Source: Torymus aiolomorphi (lineage: Eukaryota > Arthropoda > Insecta > Hymenoptera > Torymidae). From it: 64,000 bases of DNA. Shown piece by piece: positions 20,995 through 33,378 of the stretch. The DNA is taken from the NCBI GenBank assembly GCA_036365515.1, contig CM070873.1, forward strand, positions 265,419,575-265,483,574. The letters are read 5' to 3'. The stretch's first letter is position 1; every line of letters starts with the position of its first letter. The notes under the pieces were generated by a model. It did no database searches and was not told the origin of the DNA. It saw nothing but the letters and a program-made list of their open reading frames with translations. The position numbers and the translations under genes are program-made.

Positions 20995-23900
20995 TTAATT
21001 CGTTTCATCTCTCACACCACTCTTATACATCATACTTTTAAGCGTGTGTTTAGGTAGCGCTTTAGTAAATGGGTCGGCCAATTGTTCCTTAGTTGATATA
21101 TACATAACATCTATAATTTGGAAGCTTTGTTGTTCGCATGTAAAATAATATTGTGTATCAATATGTTTTGATCGTTTTGAAGAGGTAGGATTTTTAACTA
21201 AAGTTATCGCAGCTTGGTTGTCGCAGTAAACAGTCGTGGGTTTTTCTTGAAAATAGTGCAATTCACTAAGCAAACGTCTTAACCATACAATTTCTTTAGT
21301 TACTGAGCATAAAGCTCTAAATTCAGCCTCAGTAGCTGAAAGTGCAACACTCGACTGTTTACGTGATTGCCAAGCTATGGGACCATCATTTAATAAACAT
21401 ATCCACCCCGATGTACTTCTACGAGTATTTGGATCACCCGCCCAATCAGAATCACTGTAAGTTATAAGAGCATTATCTTGCTTCTCACTAAATAAAATTC
21501 CATAATTAATGGTACCCTTTAAATACCGAAAAACACGCTTTACCCCGTTCCAGTGATTTTCATTTGGCTGTTCAGAAAACTGACTCAAAACACTAACTAT
21601 ATACGCAATATCCGGTCTAGTTGAGACCATCAAAAACATAAGTGAGCCTATAGCTTCTCTATAGGGACAGTTATAAGTTTGATCACTTTTCTCATCTGTT
21701 TTGCAGAACTTAGTGTTTGGATCAGCTGGGACAGAGAGAGACGCACAATTATCAAAATTAAAACGATTTAGTATTTTATGGGTATAGGCACTTTGAAATA
21801 GTTTCAATGTTTTCAAATTTCTGTCTCTCTTTATCTGTATACCAACAAAAAACTCTGCTGCAGAACTCTTAACGCTAAACTCAAGACTTAATTTACACAG
21901 TAAATCATTCATTTTAACAACATTATCGCTACAAATAATTCCATCATCTACATACAAAATTACATACAGTCTAACATTATCAATGATCATATAATACAAA
22001 CCCGCATCGGCTTAAGATTGAGTTAAACCGTACGAGACAAAGAAATCATTTATTCGTTTATTCCACTGCCTCGGAGCCTGTTTTAATCCATATAAACTTT
22101 TCTTCAACAAACAAACTCGATCATCGATTTCAAAACCAAGAGGCTGCTCCATAAAAATCGTTTCTTCAAGATCTCCATAGAGGAAAGCGGTTTTCACATC
22201 GAACTGGATCATATGAAAATCTTCAGCAGCAGCTATGGAGAAAACAGTTCGTACTGTGTTGTATTTCACAACAGGAGCATAGATCTCATGGAAGTCAATT
22301 CCCGCTCTTTGAGCGAAACCCTTTATAACTAGCCGAGCTTTATATTTGTCAATTGTTCCATCTGTTTTATATTTTCTTTTGAATATCCAGCGGTTTGAAA
22401 TTACATTTTCATTTTTCGGTCTCTCAACGAGTACCAATGTTTTATTTTCGTCAAGTGAATCTAATTCTTCATTTATGGCAGTTATCCACTGAGAAGAGTT
22501 TTCGCTATTAATAGCATCTTGTAGTGTCGAAGGTTCACAACACGAAATTAGAGCTTCAGCAACATTTATTCCGGCTGGAGCGCCTTCATTTGTTGCAGAC
22601 ACAGAAGCTGCTCTTTGTCTCAGTATATAAGGGTCTCTAGCGATGGGAACTCTGGGATTTCTTCTCAGACATTTCTCTTTAGAACCATCACCCTCATCAG
22701 AATCATCTCTCTCAAATTCTTCGTGAGCCTGCGCAACCTTTTCAATTATTATTGTATCACTTGAACAACTCCTTTCATCAAAAATTATGTCTCTCCTTAT
22801 GTAACACCTTCTTGTAATTGGATCGAACACCTTATACGCTTTATTACCGTCACTATAACCTATTATCAACATTTTTGAGGAATTCATCTCCCACTTACTC
22901 CTTTGGTCCTTTGGAATATGTACATAACATGTACTGCCAAAAACTTTCAAATGTTTAGCAGATGGCTTCTCACCATACCATAACTCATATGGCGTTTTGC
23001 CACTTAATGAATTCGAGGCGGTTCGGTTTTTCACGTACACGGCGGTCGCTGTGGCTTCAGCCCATAGATACAATGGTAATTTTCTAGCATGTAGCATGCT
23101 TTTTGCAGATTCCACTACTGTTCTATTTTGTCTTTCGATATATCCATTCTGCTCCCGGGCTTTAGGTGTACTGAGTTCATGCTTTATACCTTTTGACAAT
23201 AAAAACCTTCTAACACCTTCGTTACAAAATTCTTTTCCACAGTCAGTTCTAAATTTAATGAATTCTACTTTACAATTATCCGCTCGAGCATCGACATAAA
23301 ACTTTTGAAGAGAAACTTTTGAAAATACACGAAAGAGTATTTTGAAAAATCATCCTTTAAAAGAAAAAAATAATTTGCTCCACCGAACGAACTTTGGGAC
23401 ATTTTATCACAAAGGTCAGCGTGAAATATTTTTCCCGGAGATTTGGCTCTAACAGCTTCATCTTTTGGAAAAGGATTTCTGTGCTGCTTACCTAAAACGC
23501 ACCCTTCACAGAATGGATTATCTTTGTCTAATTTTAAAATTTTCAAATCATTCACTGAACCTTCACTAATCATTTTTCTCAATGTTTGAAAATTTACGTG
23601 CCCTAATCTTTCATGCCATTCCATTAAAGAATCAGTAACCGCAGCATTCGCTTCACTATACTTATAAACAGGCAAAAAATTCAGTTTATATAACTTTCCA
23701 TTTTCTCTAATACCATCTACAATAAACCTATCATTTTTATAGAACGTAACTCTTTTACCCCCTTCTTCAAAAATTACTCGCATGCCTTTATCGGACGAAC
23801 GACCTATTGACAGAAGATTTTTGCGTATTTCAGGCACATACCACACGTCACAGATAGTGTGTGTATTATACGAGCCATCGGGATTGATAACCTTGACCTC

Positions 23901-24971
23901 AACATCACCTATACCTTTCGCGAAGACAAGGCTACCATTCCCGACTTTTATCTGATTTGTATCATTATCAAAATCATTAAATTTCTTGAACCACTCCCGT
24001 TTCATACACAAATGTTCAGTAGCAGCCGAATCAGCGAACCATGTGTTATTTACATCAGTATTATTTACAAATGCGCGTTCGACGTTAAATAACTCTGCTC
24101 TATCATTATTCGACGAATTTTCCGAGACAAGAGAGTAATTTTTGTTTTCTGTCTGATTTGAAAACTTCTTCTTCAAATATTCCTTTTTCTCGGGGCAGTC
24201 GCGAGCCCAATGACCTGCTTGCTTTTTACAAAAATGACACAAACCACTCTTCACGGAATTTCTGGAACTTCCGTCACGCGACTTTCTGTTGTTAGCAGGG
24301 CCTCGCTTCCCCTTTACGTAATAGGCTGCTTGTTCGTCTTCCGTGTTTACGTTTTGACTACGCATATTCAACAGAGACTCTTCGTTCACTAAATGGTCGG
24401 TCAATTTATCCAACTTTTGTTGATCACGCGGAACCGCATACCACGCCGTGCGTACATTATCGAATTTTTCAGGCAAGCTGGACAAAATTTTAGCAATAAC
24501 GACCGTCTCGTTCTGCTCCATTTGCATGTCCTTCAAGCGTTGTGCTAACGATACAATTTTTGCGATGTGATCCGCCATTGAGGCTCCAAGATCAAGGTTC
24601 GCATTTATGAATTGATTCAACAATACCTGAACCGATTGATCACTTCTCTCAGCATGAACGGTGCGCAGACGTGCCCACATGTCGGCTGCAGTTGTACAGT
24701 CAGCCATGTAGCGAAGTTGATCGAGCTCCAAACCGCGCATCAGGAAGACCTGCGCCTCGGCATCCTTCTGCATCCATGCCGGTACATCAGCAACAGCCGC
24801 TGGTTTTGGCGTCGATCCATCGAAGTATTTTCTTAATCCATTTTCAGCCATATAAATTTCCATCTGGCGCTTCCAGAGCTGATAGTTCTGCCCATTGAAA
24901 CGATGGATATGATACAGCTTGGTTTCAGCCATGATTCTGGCGTCAAGCACACTTTCCGTTTCAATTACCAC
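20995..24971 (-). pseudogene. Copia 1 gag-pol, one frameshift and one stop
   Basis: The first segment (24971-23265) has Gag, a zinc knuckle CHFCKKQAGHWARDC near 24203-24247, a protease with DSAATEH (Ala where DSGA is usual), the pre-integrase WHERLGHVNF ... CEGC motif and the first integrase Asp (HADLCDK). A frameshift lies at about 23290-23320. The second segment (to 22012) carries RTDCGKEF, then ERQNRTVVESAK with the catalytic Glu, then RT with KARLVIKGFAQ and FDVKTAFLYG. A TAA at 22012-22014 interrupts the frame, which continues from 22011 with YVDD and RNase H (SDSDWAGD, SATEAEF), ending at 20995. Total near 1,325 codons fits copia. Other than these two lesions the frame is well kept, so it is fairly young. 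Confidence 0.9.
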
Positions 24972-25085
24972 TGTACGAGCACTGTCAAAACTCTCAGTAT
25001 CCCTCGTGCTCGGAATTTAACTATCTTCCTCACTACCAATGCGCTGTTCCTCGTTTTTCACCTCGCGCTTTGCAGCGTCAGTCAT

Positions 25086-25099
25086 CTGGGCCCATAACC
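25086..25099 (-). other. Primer-binding site of copia 1
   Basis: GGTTATGGGCCCAG on the minus strand follows the 5' LTR directly. It matches the copia-type site complementary to an internal part of initiator tRNA-Met. Confidence 0.8.
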
Positions 25100-25452
25100 T
25101 GTTGTTATAATAGAGTTTTGTGAAGCACAGGAATTAGGTGAAGAAATCTAAGAGGAGCACTTATAAACGAATGTATTTATTGATTAGCACTGGTAGATTT
25201 GTATAGACTTGAGCACGGAATGTACGACGTGCTCTACAGCGTGTTTTAGGCACAAGCTCGACGTGAGGCCTATCGCAGTCCGGTTTCAACGAACGTTCGG
25301 AGCCTTCTGCCTTCTGGAAGTATTGTGCTCACGCCATTTGCGCCGCTTGGAGCACGCACAGTCATCGCATTTGACTATCATGGTCGTATGACCAAAGAGC
25401 TACCTATGTTACCGACTAGAGCGCCAAAATACAAAATTGCATATTCATAACA
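25100..25452 (-). repeat. 5' LTR of copia 1 (353 bp)
   Basis: Starts TGTTATGAATATG and ends TTATAACAACA immediately before the primer site. Its first ~100 bp match the 3' remnant. Confidence 0.85.
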
Positions 25453-25789
25453 ATCCTTTCATGCAAAATATTTAAATAAAGTGCTATAAGCACTATGAAT
25501 ATTTCTTTGAGGTATTGCTAAATGTGGTCGAACCCACCACCTTCTGCAAGATTGTTCTTTCTTTTTTCTTAATTTTTTTTAACAATTTCAATAACTTTAA
25601 TGAAATTATACATTTTTCTAATTTTTTTTATTTTGGCTTCAATCATGATCATGACCATGAAAATGATAGATGTATGATATAGATCTATAGAATTGTACCA
25701 TTAGCAATGGAATATAGAAACGGAACTATGGACCAGCGCAAGCAGAGAACCGCGCAGCGCAGCGCGGCGTAGGCGCAGCGCGGCGTAAG

Positions 25790-26464
25790 GGAAGGGCCAC
25801 AAATGCACCACGTTGCACCGCGTTGCGCCGCGCCGCGCTTGAGCTGTCCGCTTCGATACAACAAGTGAGAAGCGCCTCTACGTTCGTGATCCGTGGTATT
25901 CTTGAAGATGAAAAAAACCTAATCTAGATGGAACATATTTATTAGAATACATAGTTATTAGGATACAAATAAGGCTTTGTCCACCATCTTCTAAGACTTG
26001 CTTTTTTGTTTTTTAGTATTTTTATATTCACTATTATTTTAAGTAAAATTTGTACAAGTTTTAAGTGCTGTCGTTTATTAATAATATCCATGTTGCTGAA
26101 GTTTTGTATTAATACTAATGGGAAATGGAGCAACACATCTTGTTTTTTCTAATCCACAATGTTGTAATGCTGTAATGTTGTAATGTTGTAATGCTGTAAT
26201 GTTGTAATGTTGTAATGTTGTAATATTTAACTGTATTTGCAACTTCTTAGATAATTATTGCATATTTCCACAAAACTCCGGAAATGGAGCAACATAGCCC
26301 ATAGACTATGTTCCATCTAGATTAGTTTTTTTCATCTTCAAGAATACCACGGATCACGAACATAGAGGCGCTTCTCACTTGTTGTATCGAAGCGGACAGC
26401 TCAAGCGCGGCACGGCGCGGCGCGGCGCAACGCGGTGCAGCGCGGTGCATTTGTGGCCCCTCTC
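25790..26464. mobile_element. MITE-D, palindromic element in MITE-A
   Basis: Arms of about 135 bp beginning GGGCCACAAATGCACC are inverted at both ends and flanked by TAAG (25786-25789, 26465-26468). The centre is AT-rich and has a 9-bp minisatellite at 26158-26226. Confidence 0.75.
26158..26226 (+). repeat. TAATGTTG/TAATGCTG minisatellite
   Basis: About seven tandem GTAATGTTGT or GTAATGCTGT units inside MITE-D. Confidence 0.85.
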
Positions 26465-27091
26465 TAAGACGGCGCAGCGCAGCGCGGAGCTTATGTACAT
26501 TCACCCGTATGAGTGGGCTGCGGCCGACGGTCTGTGGATATTCCGTTCAGACTAGCCAAGGGGAGAGTAGTAAACTCCTCGACCGGGGTGATGCGTGAAG
26601 TTAATACCTAACCTCTGCATGGAGTAATATTAGGGTGTGTAAGTCCCTGAAATACGGGCGAAAATCTAGTGAAAGTGCATATTCAATGTGGGAAGAGCAA
26701 CACGTATCCACCGACTGGAGCCAATGGAAGGGTTGAACCAGGTCAGCCGGGCGCAGGTGTGAAGGATTACATGATCAATATTTCCTTATACCTGAAGCTG
26801 CGTAGGGCAAATCGCACACCGTCTAGCCTGAGGTTTAGGTCAGGTGTTGGGACGGACCCAACATCGCCTACTCGGTAGGGGTGACGTTAAACCTTTTGCT
26901 TCATTATCGCGCGGGCCTATCCCGTAACCTTTTTTCTGTAGAGTCACTAGGTGCCGATAGGAGTGACCGTCCGATAAACCGCCTCTCGGCTTCGGCACCC
27001 ATAAATAGGGTTTCTTACAGGCGGGGATAGTAGCCACACCGAGGTGTGGCTTCCATAATGGGCGAACCGTCTTAAAACACAGATTGTATGC

Positions 27092-28444
27092 ATGATGACT
27101 CACCTCAAAATCAAAGATATAGATGTAGAAATCCAAGGAAGGGAAGGCAGAGCGAACGCGCCGACTGACCGCACAGCCCGAACGATCCTGGATGTGGCGA
27201 GTGACAGCAGATCCGATGGAACTAGCACATTCGCCCAGGAGATGACGCGGCTGGTAAGTGAGAGTAGAGATCAGCGAGACCAATCGGAGAGAATGAGAGA
27301 AATCCTGAACGTCATGAAGCACCACTGAGCTGCATGCGGGACATGACTTCCAAGCAGAAGAACATCGCAATGCCGATAAAGATGGGATAATAGTTCTGAC
27401 CGCGGCGGCCGAGGCTCTAGAGAAAATCCGCTCAGCCAGGGTACAACCAGCACGTGGAACGGCAGCAGATGAGAGAAATGGGGAAGCACCGGTAATTAGA
27501 GACCGAGCAGCGGGGAAGGCGACTCCGAGCAAAAAGCGTCGATTAAGGGACAGCCCGGTGCAGGATTCCCCATCCAAGAGAGGGAGGACGGAGCAGAACG
27601 GATTCACCACAGTCACCAGGAAAAAGAAGCCGACGCGGCCAGATAGTGGGAAGATCATGGGTCCTCAACAGCAGCAGCAGGACAGGAAGGAGAAGAAGGT
27701 AAATCCTCCGCCTCGACGATGCGCAATACACATAACGTCAACCGGGAAGAAGAGCTATGCAGAGATACTTAAGGACCTCACTTCTAAGGTTAAACCTGAG
27801 GAAGCGAAGGCGGTCGTGAGAAACACCCGACTGACTAAAAACGGTGGGGTTCTCTTAGAACTGAAGAAGCGATCGAAAGACAAGCAGGCCTTCCAGAGAG
27901 TTATCCAGGAAAATCTGGGAATGAATACCAGGTTAAAGGCCTCACTCCAAGGCTTACACTGGAAATAGGCGGAATGACGTGCGTGACCACCGAAGAACAG
28001 GTAAACGCCACGATTACGGAGGAGGTAAGCGACATGTGTAACCTTAGCACCCACGTATTTGACGTAGGGGGAGGAGAGCGGAGGATGGCCATAGTCGAAA
28101 TGGACGAGACTGCGGCCATGACTCTCCTAAGGATAGGGAGGATTAAAATAGGGTATTTCAGCTACCGAGTTAGAAAGAGAATAGTGGTTCCGCGATGTTT
28201 CAGATGCCAAGGCTTTGAGCATCTGAAAAAGGACTGTAAGGACGAAGATCGTAGTGCATTATGCAGGAAATGTGGAAAACCAGATCACGTGGCCAGGGAC
28301 TGTCGCGTGAGACCGGATGGTCAGGCCTGCTTCTTGTGTAAAAAACGCGGGGTTGCGGCCACTGAGCTAGCGCATTTCCCGGGCACGGGGACATGTGTCG
28401 CTTTCAGGGACGAGTTAGAAAAGTTAAAGCGGCCTAAAAAATGA
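27092..28444 (+). pseudogene. R1-clade LINE ORF1 (Gag-like, CCHC fingers), frameshifted
   Basis: Coding segments lie in frame 2 (27092-27328), frame 3 (27558-27968) and frame 2 again (27974-28444), so at least two frameshifts interrupt one original ORF. The C-terminal segment has three zinc knuckles: CFRCQGFEHLKKDC, CRKCGKPDHVARDC and CFLCKKRG...C, the layout of R1-clade ORF1 proteins. They bind element RNA in the ribonucleoprotein. The N-terminal part is charged and Arg/Asp-rich. The true start could lie slightly upstream of 27092. Confidence 0.8.
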
Positions 28445-30580
28445 TGACGGTTATACAAATAAACACGAACGGAGCCGTACTCGCTGACGACCTGCTCACT
28501 AATCGAGTGAGCCAGGGGCTCGCGGACGTGTCATTGATTAGCGAACAGTATAGGCATCGGGCTCGCAATACGACCACGTAGTTCGCGGACTAGACCGACA
28601 CAGCGGCGGTCTGGATAGCAGGTAGACATAGGTCAAAGATTACCGGACGAGGCAGTGGGGACTAGGCTACAAAATCGTAACTCGTAGAATAGGGGCAATG
28701 AAGCCACTGGAGATAAAGGAAGCGCAGTTGATAAGTGAGATAGTTGACGGGCTTTTCCCTGAGCATCCGTCGAGGGAAGAGACTCTGTATGAGGACGTGC
28801 GACAGGAGGATATACCCTCGTTTACCAAGCCTGAGCTACGGGTAGCGATTAGATCTCTTAAGAGCGGCAAGGCGCCAGGCCCCGATGGGATTCCAGTGGA
28901 GGTTTTAAAGGCCATCGCCTCGCGTTGCCCGGAAACCTTACTGGATACCTACAACTTATGTCTCAGGGAAGGTGTTTTCAGCAGTCGTTGGGAAAGGGCG
29001 AACCCTGTCCTTATCAACAAGGGGAAGGAAGACATGACATCCCCGTCCGCGTATCGGCCGCTTAGCCTATTAGACACGATCGGCAAGGGTATGGAGGCGC
29101 TATTAAGGAGCAGAATCCAGATCGCGATACAACAGTCAGGGGGTTTATTGGAAAACCAGCATAGATTTAGAAAGAATTTTTCGACGATAGGCGCGATACG
29201 ATCGGTTACCGCGGCGGTGGGGCGATCAAGGGAACAATGTCACGGAGCGCGACCACTGGTGTTGGTAGCAACGCTGGACGTTAAAAACGCTTTCAATTCG
29301 GCACGCTGGGCAGACCTACTCGCAGCGCTGAGGGGCTTCGGGGTCCCACCCTACATACTACGCGTAGCAGAGGACTACTTCCGGGATCGCGAACTCATTA
29401 TCGAGACGAGCGAAGGGACGGTGGTTAGGGAAATTACGGCAGGCGTTGCACAGGGATCACTGTTGGGCCCCGATTTTTGGATCGCATCGTACGACGGTTT
29501 GCTGCGCCTGGACATGCCCAACGGGGCATTTCTCGTAGGATATGCGGACGACGTCGCGGTGGTGGTAGAAGCACGGAACGCGAACTTGGCACAACTTATC
29601 TTGTGCCAGGTAATGAAACGAGTAACTAGGTGGATGACGGAGCACGGGCTCAGTTTCGTGCTGGCGAAAACCGAGGTAGTACTATTGACACGTAAAGAGA
29701 TCCCTACGATACTACCGGTTTACGTATGATCCGAGTTAGTAACTACGAGGCCGACTGCGAAGTATCTAGGTGTCACCCTGGACTTTGCTTTTGGCCCCAC
29801 ATCAGGGAAGTAACGGCAAAGGCAGAAGCACGTATAGCGGCGCTAAGTAGGTTAATGCACAACGTTGGAGGCCCGCGGACATCCAAGAGAAGACTTCTCA
29901 TGGCGACGACCAACTCTATACTCCTCTATAGAGCGGAGATTTGGGCTGATGCCATGGAAGTTATCAAGTACAGGAAGAGAATGGTGGCGTTGCAGCGGCG
30001 AGATGCGCTGAGAGTTGCATGCGCGTATCGGACGGTGTCGGTAGAGCCTGTGGCGGTGATAGCTGGTATGATTCCGATCGACCTGCTCGCACGGGAACGG
30101 AAGCAGATCTACGATAGGAGCGCAGAAATAGGATGGGCAGACGCGGAGGGCGGAGCCCGCTGCCAGACGCTACAAACTTGGCATGAGAGGTGGAGGGTGT
30201 GGACGAAGGGTAGATGGACCTACCTATTGATTCAAGACATAACGAGGTGGCTGGGACGGAAGTACGGAGAGGTTAGCTTGTACCTTACGCAGTTCCTGAC
30301 AGGACATGGATACTTTCGATATTACCTATTTAAATTAGGTAAAATAAATACGCCGAAATGTAAATACTGCGGGCACGCGAGGGATGACGTGGAACACACC
30401 TTTTTCGCATGTAATAGGTGGGCCACAGAAAGACAACAATTGAAGGTGATGGTAGGGCGACGCTCGCCCGACGTGGTGATCGAATGCATGCTTTCAGGGA
30501 AAGACCGATGGGACGCGATAAATACCTTCATCGAAGGGGTACTGCGCCCGAAAAAACGAAACGGATGCTTAATAGATTAG
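28441..30580 (+). pseudogene. R1-clade LINE ORF2: EN mostly deleted, RT and zinc tail kept
   Basis: An ATGATG overlapping the ORF1 end starts MMTVIQINTNGAV ... SLISEQYRH, the beginning of an APE-type endonuclease, but stops follow and only about 70 codons precede RT sequence (GYKIVTRRIG near 28668). About 0.9-1 kb of EN is therefore missing. RT (28698-29729, frame 3) shows SGKAPGPDGIP, TLDVKNAFNSARW and GYADDVAVV. A frameshift at about 29700-29760 leads to 29726-30580 (frame 2), the post-RT region with a zinc motif CKYCGHARDDVEHTFFAC. Role by family: target-primed reverse transcription; this copy cannot nick DNA. Confidence 0.85.
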
Positions 30581-30862
30581 ATAGGGCATTGTAGAAAAAA
30601 AGAACGTAGGAAGGACGGATGATGCCTTCGAGGGCGGTAGGGCTGCGGCCCGACCTGAAGTAATGCGAAAGCGGTTCCGGGTCGAGGCTGCCGTAGGGAT
30701 AGGTTTTGGGTGTTTAGGGGGTAGAAATCCCTCACACCACGAAGTCCGCTACTCCGTGATGGTCTTAGTGGGCCTCGCTTCTTGCTCCACCTCCAAAGCA
30801 AAGACGAGCGCCCCGGAAGATTCACCTAGTACCTCGGAAAAGAAAAAAATAATAGTACGAAT

Positions 30863-30869
30863 AATAATA

Positions 30870-30917
<48 letters not shown>

Positions 30918-31330
30918 TTGAAATAGTAACTTCGTTTGAGTAAAGCAAATGAAGGAATGTAAGTAATGAAAATAATAATCATAATTATTATCAGACCTGG
31001 GTAGTAACTAGTTAAAAAGTTAAAAGTTAAGTCGAAAGTTAAAAAGTTAATAACTTCTAACTTAACTTAGATAATTTCAAATCATCTTAACTTTTAACTG
31101 GACTAGTTGATTATTTTATATTAACTTTAACTTTTTAACTTTTTTTTTTGTAGCTAAATCTTTACTCTCTATTTTTTATCCGGTAGCATGCATGTACAAA
31201 AAACTGCACATCGCCTGAACTTATTTGTAATAATATTTGTAAGCAATTCGTAAAACAATTTTTATCAAAGTATTTAAATTTAAATCAAGAGTATACACAT
31301 AAAACATTAGAAGGCGAATCCCAAACCTGT
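30863..31330. repeat. AAT/ATT microsatellite and AGTTAAAA-rich stretch
   Basis: AAT then ATT units to about 30917, the right part of the LINE target. At 31010-31150 AACTTTTAACTT-like runs occur in both orientations. No gene. Confidence 0.75.
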
Positions 31331-31339
31331 ACAAATTTG

Positions 31340-31959
31340 TCGGCGGGGGATGCGAGTTCTACGCGTATACGGGAGCGCGTCAGACGTGCATACATGGCAA
31401 AGTAATTATTTAAATAATTCTTAACACCAAGTAGGCGGGGGATGCGAGTTCTACGCGAATACGGGAGCGCGTCAGACGTAAATACATGGCAAAATAATTA
31501 TTTAAATAATTCTTAACCCCAAGTAGGCGGGGGATGCGAGTTCTACACGAATACGGGAGCGCGTCAGACGTGTATATATGGCAAAATAAATATTTTAATA
31601 ATGGTTAACCCCAAGCAAGCGGGGGATGCGAGTTCTATCGCGAATACGGGAGCTCGTCAGACGTGCATACATGGAAAAATAATGATTTAAATAATTCTTA
31701 ACCCCAAGTAGGCGGGGGTTGCAAGTTCGACGCGTATACGGGAGCATGTCAGACGTGTATACATGGCAAAATAATTGTTTAAATAATTGTTTTGCCATGT
31801 AGGCACGTCTGAGGCCCGTATACGCGTTGAACTCGCACCCCTGCCTGCTTGCGGTTAAGAATTATTAAAATAATTATTTTGCCATATATACACGTCTGAC
31901 GCGCTCCCGTATACGCGTGGAACTCGCTTCCCCCGCCTACTTGGGGTTAAGAATTATTT
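31340..31959 (-). repeat. 92-bp satellite, left block with orientation switch
   Basis: Monomers start at about 31342, 31434, 31526, 31617 and 31711 (92-93 bp spacing) with GGCGGGGGATGCGAG ... ACATGGCAAAATAATT. At about 31775-31800 a palindrome (GGCAAAATAATTG...CAATTATTTTGCC-like) reverses the orientation, and the next units run on the plus strand. Confidence 0.85.
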
Positions 31960-33378
31960 TGTCACAGGGTGGATTTTCGGGCTAAGGTACGTTTCACCTG
32001 CGTACCTTAGCGGTTCAATTCCGTATCTCTCGGTTCAACTCCCGGAGATTGAGTAGCCAGATTAGGTAACAGACGCTTCAACGTCGTGCAATGTTAACCT
32101 AACCTGGTGACTTACCGTGCAACACGCAAGTCGAAGACTTGCGCTTTGTTTCTCACCAGTGACTCGAACTCTCCTCTCGTTCACTGGTTCGTGTGCCGGC
32201 TGCGCAGATGTAACGATACGTTTTCTCTTACGTAACTACCGCGGAGGCGGCATAGGGAGCGGGGAATGACTAAGGTCGCGAAATAATAACTCGAGCAGTT
32301 AAAGTTAATAATAAAAGACTATTGTTTATTAAATAAAAGATGATGAAGTTAAATGATGATTAAAAGTCTGTATAATAAAATGATTACGTTAAAACATGGT
32401 TAGATCCTACCTAACGGTGCGCCAGCACATATAATCAGACGTCAGCTGTCTCGGAAGCTGACGTCACGCTCGCGGTAATATACGCCGCGCACGCGCGGTA
32501 TCATACGCTGCGCGTACACAGTATTCTACGTCACGCAGTCATTGTCGAATGCGTGAGTGATGAGAGCGGTCGCGCTCGCTGCGCCACACACACACACTTA
32601 ACCTAGCGCGAGAGAGATCAGACTACTACGCTGTGTCGTCTGCGCACTTCTTACGCGCATTTGCCAGTTACAAACTGCCGGCAAGCCAAACCTTACCGGT
32701 GACCTTCTACAAAATAAGTCGCGGACCTGTGCTCTCTGCGCTTGCTCTCTCCGGACAATAACGCCTAATCGAAGCGGCTGTCCAGGTGCGATGAACCTGG
32801 ACGAGCGGTTATACGTAATTACTCGCGGCGCGGATGATACGTGCACGCTTACCGTTATGTTAGGTTACATTGATACGGTGTAGACTAGGTTCCTCGCGGA
32901 CATCGTCGCTGCTGATCTGGCTTCGTACTATCAACTCTCGTGATACTCTCTGCAGCTCTCATGCCAGGCGAACAGGCTTACTGCACGAGGATATTGCTGG
33001 TTTGAGAGTGCGACAGGTGATCCTAGCCTGTAGCACTATCTCTGAGTTCTTCTCGTGTTTCCCTCGAAAGTAGAGAATAATACGTCCCTCGAAGAATGAT
33101 ATTAGCCTCAGGATGCATCACGCCTGCATTCCTGAGGTTGAAACAGTGAAACACTTCACTACTTATCGCGGGAAATACTATCTCTCCGCGAATTCATTTC
33201 CGCGCCCATTTCTGTCCGAACGATAACAACCACATTGATGCCGGTCACGTCTCCGTCGGCACCTTCGTCATGCTCTCAATACAGCTCCAATACTGCATCG
33301 AGGCGCCATCTAACGTTCGTTACCACGAACTTATTTATTGCCGATTTATTATCGACGTCGGTACGGCAAGCCGTGACA
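31960..33378. repeat. Solo LTR in the satellite (1419 bp)
   Basis: Starts TGTCACAGGG and ends GCCGTGACA, with ATTT on both sides (31956-31959 and 33379-33382). TG...CA ends with a TGTCAC/GTGACA inversion, and no ORF, indicate a solo LTR. Family unassigned; not evidently the errantivirus type. Confidence 0.7.

Larger units (their letters stand above)
20845..25452 (-). mobile_element. Copia retrotransposon 1
   Basis: Minus strand: 5' LTR 25100-25452, primer site, gag-pol 24971-20995, purine tract TTGAGTGGGAG (20946-20956) and a 3' LTR remnant. Comparison with the uninterrupted MITE-A copy places it between CTTCATGA and ATCCTTT. The 3' side of the 3' LTR is deleted, and with it the left target duplication. 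Confidence 0.9.
20419..26506. mobile_element. MITE-A, copy 1, split by nested insertions
   Basis: Left end GGGTGAATGTACATAAGCGC and right end GAGCTTATGTACATTCACCC, flanked by GTA on both sides (20416-20418 and 26507-26509). GCGC-rich stretches lie next to each end. Its sequence matches the copy at 35720-37158 on both sides of a copia insertion and of MITE-D. No transposase; superfamily unassigned. Confidence 0.75.
20255..30849 (+). mobile_element. R1-clade LINE, interrupted by nested elements
   Basis: A 13-bp direct repeat TAATAGTACGAAT occurs at 20242-20254 and again at 30850-30862, right after the A-rich tail AAAAGAAAAAAA. This marks one insertion event into an AAT microsatellite. The 5' UTR is split at 20419-26506 by MITE-A and its passengers; ORF1 and ORF2 follow in 27092-30580. 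EN is mostly deleted and both ORFs are frameshifted. Confidence 0.85.

Noticed and set aside
26840..27658. 272-codon minus-strand ORF
   Set aside because: It is antisense to the LINE 5' UTR and ORF1, whose plus-strand zinc-knuckle coding is clear downstream.
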